The notes: a model not told the origin generated them from the letters alone. A stretch of DNA of 64,000 nt from Flavobacterium sp. KACC 22763 (GCF_028736155.1 NZ_CP117879.1:2046001-2110000), one strand, 5' to 3'; numbered from the stretch's first letter, positions 8,576 to 18,027 are shown. Translations and numbers: made by a program.

Positions 8576-9238
8576 ATGATAAGTACAGAATTAAATCCGT
8601 TAGTGCAGTTTGGAATTTCTAGTAAAGAGCGTGTTGAAAATGCTTTGGAACAGCTTAAAAACGGAAAAGGCGTTTTGGTAACCGACGATGAAAACCGAGA
8701 AAATGAAGGCGATCTTATATTTTCTGCGCACCACATGAACGTTCAAGATATGGCTTTAATGATTCGTGAATGCAGCGGAATTGTCTGTCTTTGTCTTACT
8801 AATGAAAAAGCCGATGAATTGGAACTTCCCTATATGGTAAAAGAAAACACAAGCAGTTTTCAGACTCCGTTTACCATTACTATTGAAGCGAAAAACGGAG
8901 TTACCACTGGAGTTTCGGCACAAGATCGAATTACTACTATTAAAACAGCTGTTGCCACAAATGCAAAACCAGAAGATCTGGCAAAACCTGGACATATTTT
9001 TCCGCTTAGAGCGAATGACAAGGGCGTTTTAGGCAGAAATGGCCACACCGAAGGAAGTGTAGATTTAATGAAATTGGCGGGTTTACAACCTGAAGCTGTT
9101 CTTTGCGAATTGATGAACGAAGACGGTAGCATGGCGAAACTAGACAAAATCATTAGCTTTGCACAAGAACACGATTTGGTAGTTTTATCTATTGAAGATA
9201 TTATTTATTACCGCAAATTCGTTAGAGATTATAATTAA
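8576..9238 (+). CDS. ribB: 3,4-dihydroxy-2-butanone-4-phosphate synthase
   Basis: 220 residues. It converts ribulose 5-phosphate to 3,4-dihydroxy-2-butanone 4-phosphate and formate, the four-carbon branch of riboflavin synthesis. The acidic loop [11 protein letters not shown] (about 39-49) supplies metal ligands and catalytic acids, and [15 protein letters not shown] contains the conserved His of the active site. The length matches stand-alone RibB; the GTP cyclohydrolase II domain of RibBA fusions is missing. The stop codon is directly followed by the ATG of the Crp/Fnr gene, so the two are co-transcribed. Confidence 0.94.
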   Translation: MISTELNPLVQFGISSKERVENALEQLKNGKGVLVTDDENRENEGDLIFSAHHMNVQDMALMIRECSGIVCLCLTNEKADELELPYMVKENTSSFQTPFTITIEAKNGVTTGVSAQDRITTIKTAVATNAKPEDLAKPGHIFPLRANDKGVLGRNGHTEGSVDLMKLAGLQPEAVLCELMNEDGSMAKLDKIISFAQEHDLVVLSIEDIIYYRKFVRDYN

Positions 9239-9811
9239 ATGATATACGAACAGCTTGGCAATTCCATTCGAAAAAGCATAAATGTTTCTGATGAAGATTT
9301 AGAAACCATTCTCTCTTATTTTAAACTTATCAAAAAAGGAAAAAATGAGATTTTGCTGGCTCAAGGACAAATTAGTCAAGAGACCTTTTTTGTTGCAAAA
9401 GGCTGTTTGCGCATCTTTTTTATTAATGAAGAAGGAAAAGACGCAACCCGATATATTGCTTTTGAAAATCAGTTTGCTACGGCTTTAGTCAGTTTTATTA
9501 CTAAAATGCCGGCGCTTGAAAATATTCAGGTTGTGGAGAAATCGGAACTGCTTTCTATCTCTCACGAAGATTTTAATCATTTAATGGAAATTGTTCCGCA
9601 ATGGCGTGAGTTTTACAGCAATTATTTGGAGAAAGCGTATGTAAATAATGCCAATCGTTTAATGTCTTTTACCACAATGGATGCTTTGGAAAGATACAAT
9701 CAGCTCTTGAAAATTAATCCTGCGATTGTAAAACGGCTTCCCAATAAAATTGTGGCTTCTTATATTAATATTTCTCAGGAAACTTTGAGTAGGTTGAAAT
9801 CTAAAATTTAG
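9239..9811 (+). CDS. Crp/Fnr-family transcriptional regulator
   Basis: 190 residues. The first ~120 form a cyclic-nucleotide-binding-like beta-roll (LIKKGKNEILLAQGQI ... FVAKGCLRIFF). The C-terminus ends in a short helix-turn-helix, IVASYINISQETLSRLKSK. It is of the small Bacteroidota type in which the ligand-binding residues of true CRP are not conserved, so cAMP binding is not assumed. The start codon immediately follows the ribB stop, with no spacer, implying translational coupling. Target genes cannot be told from the sequence. Confidence 0.85.
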   Translation: MIYEQLGNSIRKSINVSDEDLETILSYFKLIKKGKNEILLAQGQISQETFFVAKGCLRIFFINEEGKDATRYIAFENQFATALVSFITKMPALENIQVVEKSELLSISHEDFNHLMEIVPQWREFYSNYLEKAYVNNANRLMSFTTMDALERYNQLLKINPAIVKRLPNKIVASYINISQETLSRLKSKI

Positions 9812-9887
9812 AGTTATTTTTTTTAGCCACGACCCGAGCGATAGCGAATAGGCGACGCAATTCACGAATTTAATTATTATTTTAATA

Positions 9888-10014
9888 TGAATTGCCTCCA
9901 GCTTTAGCTGGAGGTAAAAAAGGAAAATAAGAAGGCTTTAGCCAAATTCAAAGTTTGGCTAAAGCCTTTTACAATTTAAAACAAAAACCTCCAGCTAAAG
10001 CTGGAGGCAATTCA
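9888..10014. repeat. Nested palindromic repeat element, family B copy 1
   Basis: The outer arms (9888-9915 and 9987-10014) are 28-bp perfect inverted repeats, and each is itself a palindrome around CCTCCAGCTTTAGCTGGAGG. Inside is a second hairpin, GGCTTTAGCC ... GGCTAAAGCC (about 9934-9966). The same layout recurs at 19121-19241. It has no coding capacity, so it is a REP/MITE-like element. The rest of the 306-bp gap (9812-9887) holds a short remnant of another repeat around CGAGCGATAGCG. Confidence 0.85.
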
Positions 10015-10079
10015 GATCTGTCTTAATTAGCTTAAATCTTTTAAAATCTACGTAAAACCTTTCGACGCATTCTAAATAA

Positions 10080-10112
10080 AAAAGCCGAATCTAAAATTAA
10101 GATTCGGCTTTT
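10080..10112 (-). terminator. nrdA terminator hairpin
   Basis: A 13-bp perfect stem (AAAAGCCGAATCT / AGATTCGGCTTTT) with a 7-nt loop, just past the nrdA stop on the minus strand and ending in T-rich sequence. Confidence 0.85.
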
Positions 10113-10117
10113 GATTT

Positions 10118-11815
10118 TTATGATTCACAACTGCTACAAGAAACAAGACTTGTTACTAATTCTTTAGAAACACTTTGGCTTCTTTGGTAGTACAAACTTT
10201 TAACTCCTTGCTGCCAAGCTTCAATCATCAGACGGTTTACATCTTTAATCGCCAATTCTGCTGGAATATTAAGATTTAAACTTTGTCCTTGATCAACAAA
10301 TTTCTGACGAATTCCTGCTTGCTGTACAATTTCTAGCTGGCTGATTTCTTTAAATGTTTTAAAAACATCTTTTTCCTGCTGAGTCAATTGTTCCATGTGC
10401 TGAACACTTCCTCCGTTTAGCATAATTCCTCTCCAAACTTCTTCGTTATCCAGTCCTTTCTCTTCCAACAGTTTTTTAAGGTATTTATTTTTACGCATGA
10501 AATTACCTTTACTTAATCCAGCTTTATAATAGTTACTGCTAAAAGGCTCAATTCCTGGCGAAGTTTGTCCTAAAATCGCAGAAGAAGATGTTGTTGGCGC
10601 AATTGCCATTGTCGTTGTATTACGTCTTCCATAACCTTTTAACAATTCTGGTTCACCGTAAATTCTAGCCAATTCTTGACTTGCTTTATCAGCTTTATCA
10701 CTAATATGTTTGAAAATTTCAGTTGTTTTCATTTTAGCTTCCATTCCTTCAAACGGAATCATATTTTTCTGCAAATAAGAATGCCATCCTAAAACTCCTA
10801 AACCAAGCGCACGGTGTCTTTTTGCAAATTTATTAGCAGCAGAAAGGTAATAGTTCCCTTCTGTTTTTTCGATGAATTCTTGTAAAACGGCATCTAAGAA
10901 AAAGATCGCTAACTTTACAGCTTCAGTATCTTTCCATTCTTCATACAATTCTAAATTCATTGAAGAAAGACAGCAGATAAATGATTCGTCATGAGTTGAC
11001 GGAAGCATAATCTCACTGCATAAATTACTTGCATTGATTCTAAGATTCTGGTCTTTATAAACTTGTGGTTTATTTTTATTTACGTTATCACTAAAGAAAA
11101 TATAAGGCAATCCTTTTTGCTGACGGCTTTCTAATACTTTCGCCCAAATTTGTCTTTTTTCGGCATCACCGTCAATCATTTCCTGCATCCAATAATCTGG
11201 CACACAGATTCCTGTAAACAAATTCTGAATTGGGTTTCCGATACTTTTAATCTTTAAAAACTCTTCAATATCTGGGTGGTCAATATCCAAATAAGCAGCA
11301 AATGCGCCACGACGAACTCCACCTTGAGAAATCGTGTCCATAGCCGTATCAAAAAGTTTCATAAAACTTACCGCTCCACTACTCTTTCCGTTATCAGTCA
11401 CAGCACTTCCGCGCTCGCGTAATTCACCAAAATAACCAGAAGTTCCACCTCCAATTTTAGTTTGCATAATTACTTCACCCAGTTTATGCGTAATTCCTTC
11501 AATTTTATCTGGAACATGCACATTAAAACATGAAATTGGCAAACCTCTTTCTGTTCCCATATTGGCCCAAACTGGCGAACTGATACTCATCCAGCCTCTT
11601 TCGATCATTTCCATGAAAGATTCTTTCAATTCTGGTTTGTAAAGTCTTCTAGCTGCGGCAGTACAAATTCTATCGATTGCTCCTTCTACAGTTTCTCCTT
11701 TTAAAAGGTAACCGCGGTTTAAAATCTGTTCACTTTCAGAATTTTTCCACCACATTTTACTGTCGTTTTGTGGTTCAAAATTGTTGTTTTCAGGGTTTAT
11801 ATCTGTCGTATTCAT
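10118..11815 (-). CDS. nrdA: Ribonucleoside-diphosphate reductase, alpha subunit (class I)
   Basis: 565 residues; it reduces ribonucleotides to deoxyribonucleotides. The active-site set is complete: Cys96 in PISCFNV, the radical site NLCSE (Asn264, Cys266, Glu268), the partner Cys at 281/282, the YY pair in SLYYQRSQ, and a C-terminal CSSC thiol pair that is reduced by thioredoxin. It is about 200 residues shorter than E. coli NrdA because the N-terminal ATP-cone (overall activity site) is missing, not because of a frameshift. It lies 19 bp downstream of nrdB in one operon. The allosteric ATP/dATP switch must therefore be elsewhere or absent. Confidence 0.95.
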   Translation of the reverse strand: MNTTDINPENNNFEPQNDSKMWWKNSESEQILNRGYLLKGETVEGAIDRICTAAARRLYKPELKESFMEMIERGWMSISSPVWANMGTERGLPISCFNVHVPDKIEGITHKLGEVIMQTKIGGGTSGYFGELRERGSAVTDNGKSSGAVSFMKLFDTAMDTISQGGVRRGAFAAYLDIDHPDIEEFLKIKSIGNPIQNLFTGICVPDYWMQEMIDGDAEKRQIWAKVLESRQQKGLPYIFFSDNVNKNKPQVYKDQNLRINASNLCSEIMLPSTHDESFICCLSSMNLELYEEWKDTEAVKLAIFFLDAVLQEFIEKTEGNYYLSAANKFAKRHRALGLGVLGWHSYLQKNMIPFEGMEAKMKTTEIFKHISDKADKASQELARIYGEPELLKGYGRRNTTTMAIAPTTSSSAILGQTSPGIEPFSSNYYKAGLSKGNFMRKNKYLKKLLEEKGLDNEEVWRGIMLNGGSVQHMEQLTQQEKDVFKTFKEISQLEIVQQAGIRQKFVDQGQSLNLNIPAELAIKDVNRLMIEAWQQGVKSLYYQRSQSVSKELVTSLVSCSSCES

Positions 11816-11834
11816 AATGTATTATGGGCTTGTA

Positions 11835-12809
11835 TTAGAAAAGATCGTTTGCTGTGATACTCTTATCGTGTTTTGTATATTCTACTGGACGTTTCGCAAA
11901 GAAATCGTCTAAACTGTTCGCAAAAACTTCCTCTTCAAACCAAGTCATTTTTGAGTATTCTTCTGGAGAAACATTAAAAATAGTTTCGATATTGATTTGT
12001 TTCAAACTTTCATCAATTCTAAATTTCATGAAGTTTACCAAGTCTTCTTTGTTTATTGTTTCAACAGCTCCATTCTCAAAAATCCAATCTAAAATATCAG
12101 CTTCAACAGAAATTGATTCTTTAACCGTTTCTCTAATTAATTCTAAAGTCTCAGCATCGAAATATTCTGGAAACTCTTCACGAATTTTATTGATGATATA
12201 AATTCCGCCATTGGCATGAATTTGCTCGTCAATCGAAGTCCAAGCAATAATATTGCTCACATTTTTCATATAACCTTTGAATCTTGTGAATGACAATAAA
12301 ATGGCAAATTGGCTGAAAAGTGATACATTTTCAATCAAAATACTGAATAAAATCAGCGAAACCATATATTTTCTGTTGTCCTGAGATTTTGTATCTTTCA
12401 ATACATTCGAAAGATAATCTACACGTCTGCGTATTACAGGAACATCCAATAGTTTTTCGAACTCGTCATTATATCCTAAAACTTCCAGCAAACGAGAATA
12501 GGCCTCAGAATGTCTAAATTCACATTCTGCAAAAGTAGTTCCCAAACCGTTGAATTCTGGTTTTGGAAAATGCTCATATATATTACCCCAAAAACTTTTT
12601 ACAGCTACCTCAATCTGCGCAATTGCCAATAAACTATTTTTGATTGCTGTTTTTTCTGCCAAATCCAAATGCGCATGAAAATCTTGCGTATCGGCAGTAA
12701 AATCTACTTCAGTGTGTACCCAATAAGCTTTATTAATAGCTTCGGTAAATTGCAGAACCTCAGGATATTCAAAAGGTTTATAATTGATTCTTTTATCAAA
12801 AATTGACAT
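11835..12809 (-). CDS. nrdB: Ribonucleoside-diphosphate reductase, beta subunit (class Id-like)
   Basis: 324 residues; it carries the dimetal cofactor that starts radical chemistry for NrdA. The ligands are readable: Glu67 (QIEVAV), Glu97 and His100 (EFRH), Glu160 (ILIENV), Glu195 and His198 (DEQIH), with Tyr104 close by. The first ligand is Glu rather than the Asp of classical class Ia. From memory, the F. johnsoniae enzyme with Tyr104 numbering was described as class Id with a superoxide-activated dimanganese cofactor; this protein looks like its homologue. No ATP-cone is present at the N-terminus, although some Bacteroidota NrdB proteins carry one. It is first in the nrdB-nrdA operon. Confidence 0.94.
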   Translation of the reverse strand: MSIFDKRINYKPFEYPEVLQFTEAINKAYWVHTEVDFTADTQDFHAHLDLAEKTAIKNSLLAIAQIEVAVKSFWGNIYEHFPKPEFNGLGTTFAECEFRHSEAYSRLLEVLGYNDEFEKLLDVPVIRRRVDYLSNVLKDTKSQDNRKYMVSLILFSILIENVSLFSQFAILLSFTRFKGYMKNVSNIIAWTSIDEQIHANGGIYIINKIREEFPEYFDAETLELIRETVKESISVEADILDWIFENGAVETINKEDLVNFMKFRIDESLKQINIETIFNVSPEEYSKMTWFEEEVFANSLDDFFAKRPVEYTKHDKSITANDLF

Positions 12810-12949
12810 ATATATAGAGTTTTAAGTGACTATTTTGAAATAGAAATACGAGCGCTTATTTTGGGGAGGTATTAGCGTGATTCCTATAATTACAAATTTA
12901 ACCCACAGTTATTCTTTTGTCTAGTTTTAGATGTTAAAAATCTGTCCAA

Positions 12950-13118
12950 TTATCAACAGTTTTAAAACTTCAAAAATTCACTTCAAATCAAATTTTATCA
13001 ACATGAAAATAATTTTCTGTAATTAGCAATGAGCTAGCATTTTCCCTAAAATTAATATCGAGTTATCAACATGAAAAAATGAGCTTTTTGAGAGCAGAAA
13101 CAAAAACAGTTATCAACA
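12950..13118. promoter_or_regulatory. Four copies of TTATCAACA upstream of nrdB (DnaA-box-like cluster)
   Basis: The same 9-mer occurs on the plus strand at 12950, 12995, 13063 and 13110; two copies extend to TTATCAACATGAAAA. It differs by one base from the DnaA box TTATCCACA. The cluster lies 140-310 bp upstream of nrdB in an 820-bp stretch (12810-13632) where I see no gene. E. coli nrdAB is controlled by DnaA boxes, so control of dNTP synthesis is a reasonable inference, but the binding protein is unknown. Confidence 0.5.
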
Positions 13119-13556
13119 TTATCATTTTGAAAATAGAAATTTGAGAGACAATTTCAATTGAAAAAAACGCCAGTAATTAATAATTATTCTAAATAATATT
13201 CTACACCACAAAAACATAACAACTTATATTACAATAATTTAAAACATAAACCTTATCAAAAAGCTTGAAAAACTATAGAAAAACAATATAATGAAGAAGA
13301 AAAATGTACTCAAATTTCACTTCCAAAAATTTTAACATCAAAAAAGAGGGAAAGCAGTAAGTACTCCTTAAAAAGAGGACGTTTTTTCTTTAGAAAAGAT
13401 ATTTTCATTATCGCACAAAAGCTAATCGGATTAAAACAAAATTAAATTTCACTTAAACAATCCTTAATTATTAGCAAAACTCAACCCTAAATCCTTTTTT
13501 ACAGTAAATTATTCTTGCATTAAGAATATTAATTTTTACATTTGCTTTTATTTTTA

Positions 13557-13576
13557 TTTATTCTAAATAGAATAAA
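13557..13576. promoter_or_regulatory. Inverted repeat before the ankyrin/electron-transfer operon
   Basis: TTTATTCT and AGAATAAA flank AAAT, a 20-bp two-fold symmetric site 57 bp upstream of the ankyrin start, where an operator would sit. A related A/T-rich symmetric site precedes the TonB receptor at 19502. Iron-type (Fur) control is plausible from gene content but not demonstrated by a known consensus. Confidence 0.35.
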
Positions 13577-13632
13577 ATATTCTCAAAAATAAATTAATCT
13601 TGTACAATTCTATAACCATAAATTATCGAAAT

Positions 13633-15123
13633 ATGAAAAAGAACCTTTTTGTTTCTTTTGCATTTGCTGCTACTTTATTTGTAAGTGCCCAACAAAAAAA
13701 CTCTCTGTTAGATGCCGCTTTCTGGAAAACTTCTCTAACGGTAGAAACAGTTCAGGCAGAAATCACTAAAGGAAATAATCCAGCTGAAGCGAATGCCAAT
13801 GCATTTGATGTTACAACTTTAGCCATTAATAATGATGCTCCTTTTGCAACTATCAAATTTTTAGTAGAACAGCCTGGAAATTCCGTTACAAAATTAACTC
13901 ACGATAATCGTATCTATCTGCACTGGGCAGCTTATAGAGGAAATACAGAATTAGTACAATATTTAATTGCTAAAGGTTCTGATGTAAATTTTGAAGACAG
14001 CCACGGAACTGCTCCTGCTGATTTCGCTGCTTCAAACGGTCAGTCAGATGCTGCGATGTATGATGCTTTCTTTAAAGCAGGACTTAATCCGACAAAAAAA
14101 TATGCTAATGGAGCAAATCTTTTACTTTTAGCCATTGCTTCTGATAAAGATTTAAAAGCGGCAGACTATTTTTCTACTAAAGGAATGTCTTTAAAAGATG
14201 TTGATAATGACGGAAATACTGCTTTCTCTTATGCTGCAAGATCTGGAAATATTGATCTTTTGAAAAAGATTTTAGAAAAAGGAGTTAAACCAACTGAAGG
14301 TGCACTTTTATTTGCAGCACAAGGAAGCCGAAGAGAAACAAATACTCTTGAAACTTATAAATATTTGGTTGAAGAAGTAAAAATTAAGGCAACTGCTCAA
14401 AACAAAGCTGGACAAAATGTATTGCATATTTTGGCAGGAAAACCAAACCAAACAGAAATCATTCAATATTTCTTAGCAAAAGGTGTTGATGTAAACAAGG
14501 CTGATAAAGAAGGAAATACTCCAGTTATGGCTGCTGCATCGGCAAGAGAAACAGCTGTTTTAGAACTTTTGCTTCCAAAAGCTAAAAACATAAATGCACA
14601 AAATTTAAAAGGAGAATCAGCTTTGACATTTGCGGTGAGAAATGGATCTCCAGAAGCGGTAAATTTACTTTTATCAAAAGGCGCTGATGTGAATGTAAAA
14701 GACAAAGACGGAAATAATTTAGGCGTTTATTTGGTACAATCTTATCGTCCAGCAGGAAGAGAAAAAACAGCGACAGATCCTTTTGATGCAAAAGCAAAAC
14801 TACTTCAAGACAAAGGGTTGAATTTAGCAACTCCTCAAAAAGACGGAAACACTTTATACCATTTAGCAATCACTAAAAATGATGTTTCTCTTCTTAAAAA
14901 AATTACCGATTTAAAAGTAGATATCAATGCTAAAAACAAAGACGGTTTAACAGCTTTACACAGAGCTGCAATGACTTCTAAAGATGATTCAATTTTAAAA
15001 TATCTAGTTTCGGCTGGAGCTAAAAAAGACATTAGCACAGAGTTTGACGAAACTGCTTATGCTTTGGCTAAAGAAAATGAAGTGCTAACAAAAAATAATA
15101 TCTCAGTTGAGTTTTTAAAATAA
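13633..15123 (+). CDS. Exported ankyrin-repeat protein
   Basis: 496 residues from MKKNLFVSFAFAATL; the first ~20 are a signal peptide ending near VSAQQ. The rest is a run of about ten ankyrin repeats, clearest at LHWAAYRGNTELVQYLIAKG, at VLHILAG through IIQYFLAKGVDVNKADKEG, at SALTFAVRNG, and at ALHRAAMTSK. A TTG-initiated extension from 13600 was rejected because it would bury the signal peptide. It is a periplasmic protein-interaction scaffold of unknown partner. It heads a co-directional set with the DUF2271, PepSY-reductase and ApbE genes, which suggests a link to iron or flavin redox chemistry. Confidence 0.85.
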   Translation: MKKNLFVSFAFAATLFVSAQQKNSLLDAAFWKTSLTVETVQAEITKGNNPAEANANAFDVTTLAINNDAPFATIKFLVEQPGNSVTKLTHDNRIYLHWAAYRGNTELVQYLIAKGSDVNFEDSHGTAPADFAASNGQSDAAMYDAFFKAGLNPTKKYANGANLLLLAIASDKDLKAADYFSTKGMSLKDVDNDGNTAFSYAARSGNIDLLKKILEKGVKPTEGALLFAAQGSRRETNTLETYKYLVEEVKIKATAQNKAGQNVLHILAGKPNQTEIIQYFLAKGVDVNKADKEGNTPVMAAASARETAVLELLLPKAKNINAQNLKGESALTFAVRNGSPEAVNLLLSKGADVNVKDKDGNNLGVYLVQSYRPAGREKTATDPFDAKAKLLQDKGLNLATPQKDGNTLYHLAITKNDVSLLKKITDLKVDINAKNKDGLTALHRAAMTSKDDSILKYLVSAGAKKDISTEFDETAYALAKENEVLTKNNISVEFLK

Positions 15124-15145
15124 CATTTTTAATAATCAATATTTT

Positions 15146-15186
15146 AAATTCCAAATTCCAAGAGTAGAGTTTGGAATTTGGAATTT
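15146..15186. terminator. 15-bp inverted repeat with heptamer arms
   Basis: The arm at 15146-15160 (AAATTCC twice, then A) pairs perfectly with 15172-15186 (TGGAATT type). The 7-bp register continues to the right as TTTGGAA, TTTGGAA, TTTGATT, TTTGAAA. It sits between the ankyrin and DUF2271 genes and may attenuate or process the transcript. Confidence 0.6.
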
Positions 15187-15228
15187 GATTTTTGAAATTT
15201 AACTTACAATCAATACAAATAATTTTTC

Positions 15229-15711
15229 ATGAAATCAATATTAAAAATTGCTCTTACAAGCGCTTTTATCTTTCTAGTTTCTTTTCAATCTCAGGCACAA
15301 TCGAGCAAATATAAAATCATGCTTCAAATGAATAACTATATGGGCGAAGGTGCTTATATCGTTGTTTCTTTGGTTAATTCGGCTGGTGAGTACGAAAAAA
15401 CGCTTTACGTAATGGGTGATGACAAAAAATGGTACAAATCATTAAAAGAATGGAATAAATTCCATACTAAGAAAAATGAAGATATCAGTGCTAAAACCGG
15501 TGCTTCTGTAACTGGTGGAGACCGCAGTGTAACGACAATCGAAATTGAAAATTCTAAAATCAATAAAGGATATAAACTTCGTTTCGAATCGGCTGTTGAA
15601 GACCAAAAATACTATGTAAGCGATCTTGAAGTTCCACTTACAACTGAAGGTTTGGCAGATAAAACAGATGGTAAAGGCTACATCAAATATGTAAGATTAA
15701 ACAAAATATAA
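15229..15711 (+). CDS. DUF2271 protein, likely covalently flavinylated periplasmic protein
   Basis: 160 residues with a signal peptide (cleavage after about SQAQ, residue 24). The DUF2271 signature LYVMGDDKKWYKSLKEW lies at about 59-75. At residues 90-95 it reads TGASVT, which matches the [ST]GA[ST]xT motif to which ApbE attaches FMN; Ser93 would be the acceptor. An apbE gene lies two genes downstream and a membrane flavodoxin-reductase one gene downstream, so this is probably the small electron carrier on the outer face of the inner membrane. The motif and neighbours are seen; flavinylation is inferred. Confidence 0.82.
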   Translation: MKSILKIALTSAFIFLVSFQSQAQSSKYKIMLQMNNYMGEGAYIVVSLVNSAGEYEKTLYVMGDDKKWYKSLKEWNKFHTKKNEDISAKTGASVTGGDRSVTTIEIENSKINKGYKLRFESAVEDQKYYVSDLEVPLTTEGLADKTDGKGYIKYVRLNKI

Positions 15712-15781
15712 TCTTAAGCACATTATTTTTTAACCTTACAATGAGTACAAATTTTATTTTTGTGCTTAGAATTAAAATCTG

Positions 15782-15814
15782 AGCTTTGTCATCGTTTTAA
15801 ACTTTGACAAAGCT
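15782..15814. terminator. Short inverted repeat after the DUF2271 gene
   Basis: AGCTTTGTCA (15782-15791) pairs with TGACAAAGCT (15805-15814), followed by TTAAACGTTTTT. The 17-mer from 15803 to 15819 reappears exactly inverted at 41157-41173, so it belongs to a dispersed short repeat. Confidence 0.5.
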
Positions 15815-15843
15815 TTAAACGTTTTTATAATAGAATACACTCA

Positions 15844-18027
15844 ATGACTCTTTCTTTCTGGCGATATGCACACTTGGCTCTAGCCTTATTTTCTTCTCTT
15901 TTTTTGCTTTTGGCTTCGGTGACCGGAATCATTCTGGCGGTCGATGCAGTTCAAGAAAAAACACTTCCTTACAAAGCTGAAAATTTTAATGAAATAACTT
16001 TAGGCGAAACGCTGTCAGTTTTAAAAAAAGAGTACTCTGAAATTACAGAATTGAGCGTAGATTACAATCAGTTTGTAACACTTCAAGCTATTGACGCTGA
16101 TGGAAATGATGTTAAGGCATACATTGATCCAAAAACAGGAAAAGCATTAGGAACTCCAGCAAAGAAATCCGAATTCATAAATTGGATTACGAGTTTGCAC
16201 CGTTCGCTGTTTCTTCATGAAGCAGGACGTTTTTTTGTAGGGATAATTTCTTTTTGCTTGCTATTAATAGCCATTTCTGGTTTTGTTCTGGTTCTAAAAA
16301 GACAGCGTGGCATTCGAAATTTCTTTTCTAAAATAATCAAAGAATACTTTGCTCAATATTACCATGTGCTTCTAGGAAGATTGGCTCTTATACCTATTTT
16401 GATTATTGCACTTACAGGAACCTATTTATCACTCGAAAGATTCAACTTTTTTATGGGTGAAGAAAAAGCTAAACCTGTAAAAACAGAACTTTCGGGAAAA
16501 GCGAAAACAGTTTCAATCTTTAAAATGACTCTATTATCTGATGTAAAGAAAATCGAATTTCCTTTTACAGATGATCCTGAAGAGTATTATATTATTGAAT
16601 TAAAAGATAGAGAAGTTGAAGTCAATCAGGTTACAGGAGCTGTAATTTCTGAAAAACGTTCTCCAATGACGACGCAATTTGCGGCATTAAGCCTTGATCT
16701 GCATACGGGAAGAATTAACGGAATTTGGGCTGTAATCTTAGCAGTTGCTTGTATCAATATTCTATTCTTTATTTATTCTGGTTTTGCAATTACTTTGAAA
16801 AGAAGGTCAAGCCGAATTAAGAATAAATTTAAAGCAAGCGAGAGTACTTTTATACTTTTAGTAGGTTCTGAAAACGGAAGCACTTTCCGATTTGCCAATT
16901 CAATTCAAAAACAATTAATTGACCGTGGACAAAAGGTTTTTGTTAGCGAATTGAATAAATTCTCAGCTTATCCAAAGGCAGAACATATCGTTGTTTTCAC
17001 TTCAACTCATGGTTTAGGAGATGCACCTTCTAACGGAACACAACTTAAATCTTTAATAGAAAAACAAAATCAAGAACAGCGTGTTAATTTCTCTGTCGTT
17101 GGTTTTGGTTCTAAATCTTATCCTGACTTTTGCCAATTTGCAATTGAAATTGACCAGCTTTTAGGAAAACAAAAATGGGCAGATCGTTATTTAGATTTGA
17201 AAACGGTCAATGACAAATCGGCTGTTGAATTTGTAGAATGGGTGAAATTATGGAGTGAAAAAACAGGAATTCCGTTAGCAACAACGCCATCGCTATATAA
17301 TCATATTCCAAAAGGTTTACAGAAATTAATGGTTTTAGACAAAACGCCAATTTCTGAAACTGAACATACTTTTATTCTGACTTTAAGAGCAAATTCAAGA
17401 GTTAAATTCAGTTCTGGCGATTTATTGGCAATTTATCCTGCCAACGATTCAAGAGAGCGCCTCTACTCTATTGGGAATCATTCTGGCAATATTCAATTGG
17501 TTGTAAAATTACATCCAAACGGATTGGGTTCTGGTTTTTTGAATGCTTTAGAACCAGGAAATGTAATTAAAGCGCAAATTGTAAAAAATCCTGCTTTTCA
17601 TCTTCCAAAGAAAGCTTCTAAAGTGGCTTTTATTTCTAACGGAACAGGAATTGCTCCTTTCTTAGGAATGATTGAACAGAATAAAGCAAAACAAGAGCTT
17701 CATCTCTACAGCGGATTTAGAATGGAAACACCAACATTAATGGCTTATAAAAAGTTTGCTGGAATTATGATACAGAAAGAGCACTTGGATAATTTTCATG
17801 TTGCACTATCCCGTGAAGCAGAACATATTTATGTAATGGATTTAATTAAAAGAGATGCCAATTTTTTTGTGAATTTATTGAAAAAAGATGGTGTAATCAT
17901 GATCTGCGGTTCGCTTGCGATGCAAAAAGATGTTGAAGCTATTTTGAGTGAAATGTGCCTGTCAAAAGGATTGAAAACACTTGAAGAATATAAGGCCAAC
18001 AAACAATTTTTGACGGATTGCTATTAG
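15844..18027 (+). CDS. PepSY-TM / flavodoxin / NAD(P)H-reductase fusion (membrane flavoprotein)
   Basis: 727 residues. The N-terminal ~330 are a PepSY membrane domain with four hydrophobic helices and conserved histidines (YAHLA, SLHRSLFLHEAGR, YYHVLLGR, DLHTGR) that may bind heme. About 335-465 is a flavodoxin-like FMN domain (LVGSENGSTFRFA, TSTHGLGDAPSNG). About 480-727 is an FAD/NAD(P)H reductase with RLYSIGN, SNGTGIAPFLGM and MICGSLAMQKDV. It would move electrons from cytoplasmic NAD(P)H across the inner membrane, probably to a periplasmic flavin or to ferric siderophore. Gene order places it between the DUF2271 carrier and ApbE. Similar genes flank TonB receptors in other Bacteroidota. 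Confidence 0.86.
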   Translation: MTLSFWRYAHLALALFSSLFLLLASVTGIILAVDAVQEKTLPYKAENFNEITLGETLSVLKKEYSEITELSVDYNQFVTLQAIDADGNDVKAYIDPKTGKALGTPAKKSEFINWITSLHRSLFLHEAGRFFVGIISFCLLLIAISGFVLVLKRQRGIRNFFSKIIKEYFAQYYHVLLGRLALIPILIIALTGTYLSLERFNFFMGEEKAKPVKTELSGKAKTVSIFKMTLLSDVKKIEFPFTDDPEEYYIIELKDREVEVNQVTGAVISEKRSPMTTQFAALSLDLHTGRINGIWAVILAVACINILFFIYSGFAITLKRRSSRIKNKFKASESTFILLVGSENGSTFRFANSIQKQLIDRGQKVFVSELNKFSAYPKAEHIVVFTSTHGLGDAPSNGTQLKSLIEKQNQEQRVNFSVVGFGSKSYPDFCQFAIEIDQLLGKQKWADRYLDLKTVNDKSAVEFVEWVKLWSEKTGIPLATTPSLYNHIPKGLQKLMVLDKTPISETEHTFILTLRANSRVKFSSGDLLAIYPANDSRERLYSIGNHSGNIQLVVKLHPNGLGSGFLNALEPGNVIKAQIVKNPAFHLPKKASKVAFISNGTGIAPFLGMIEQNKAKQELHLYSGFRMETPTLMAYKKFAGIMIQKEHLDNFHVALSREAEHIYVMDLIKRDANFFVNLLKKDGVIMICGSLAMQKDVEAILSEMCLSKGLKTLEEYKANKQFLTDCY

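Noticed and set aside
10118..11815. Truncated or frameshifted nrdA
   Set aside because: All catalytic residues and both ends of the enzyme are present; the shorter length is explained by absence of the ATP-cone.
12810..13632. A replication origin at the TTATCAACA cluster
   Set aside because: No dnaA or other origin-linked genes are nearby, and the repeats sit directly before the nrd operon, so regulation is the simpler reading.
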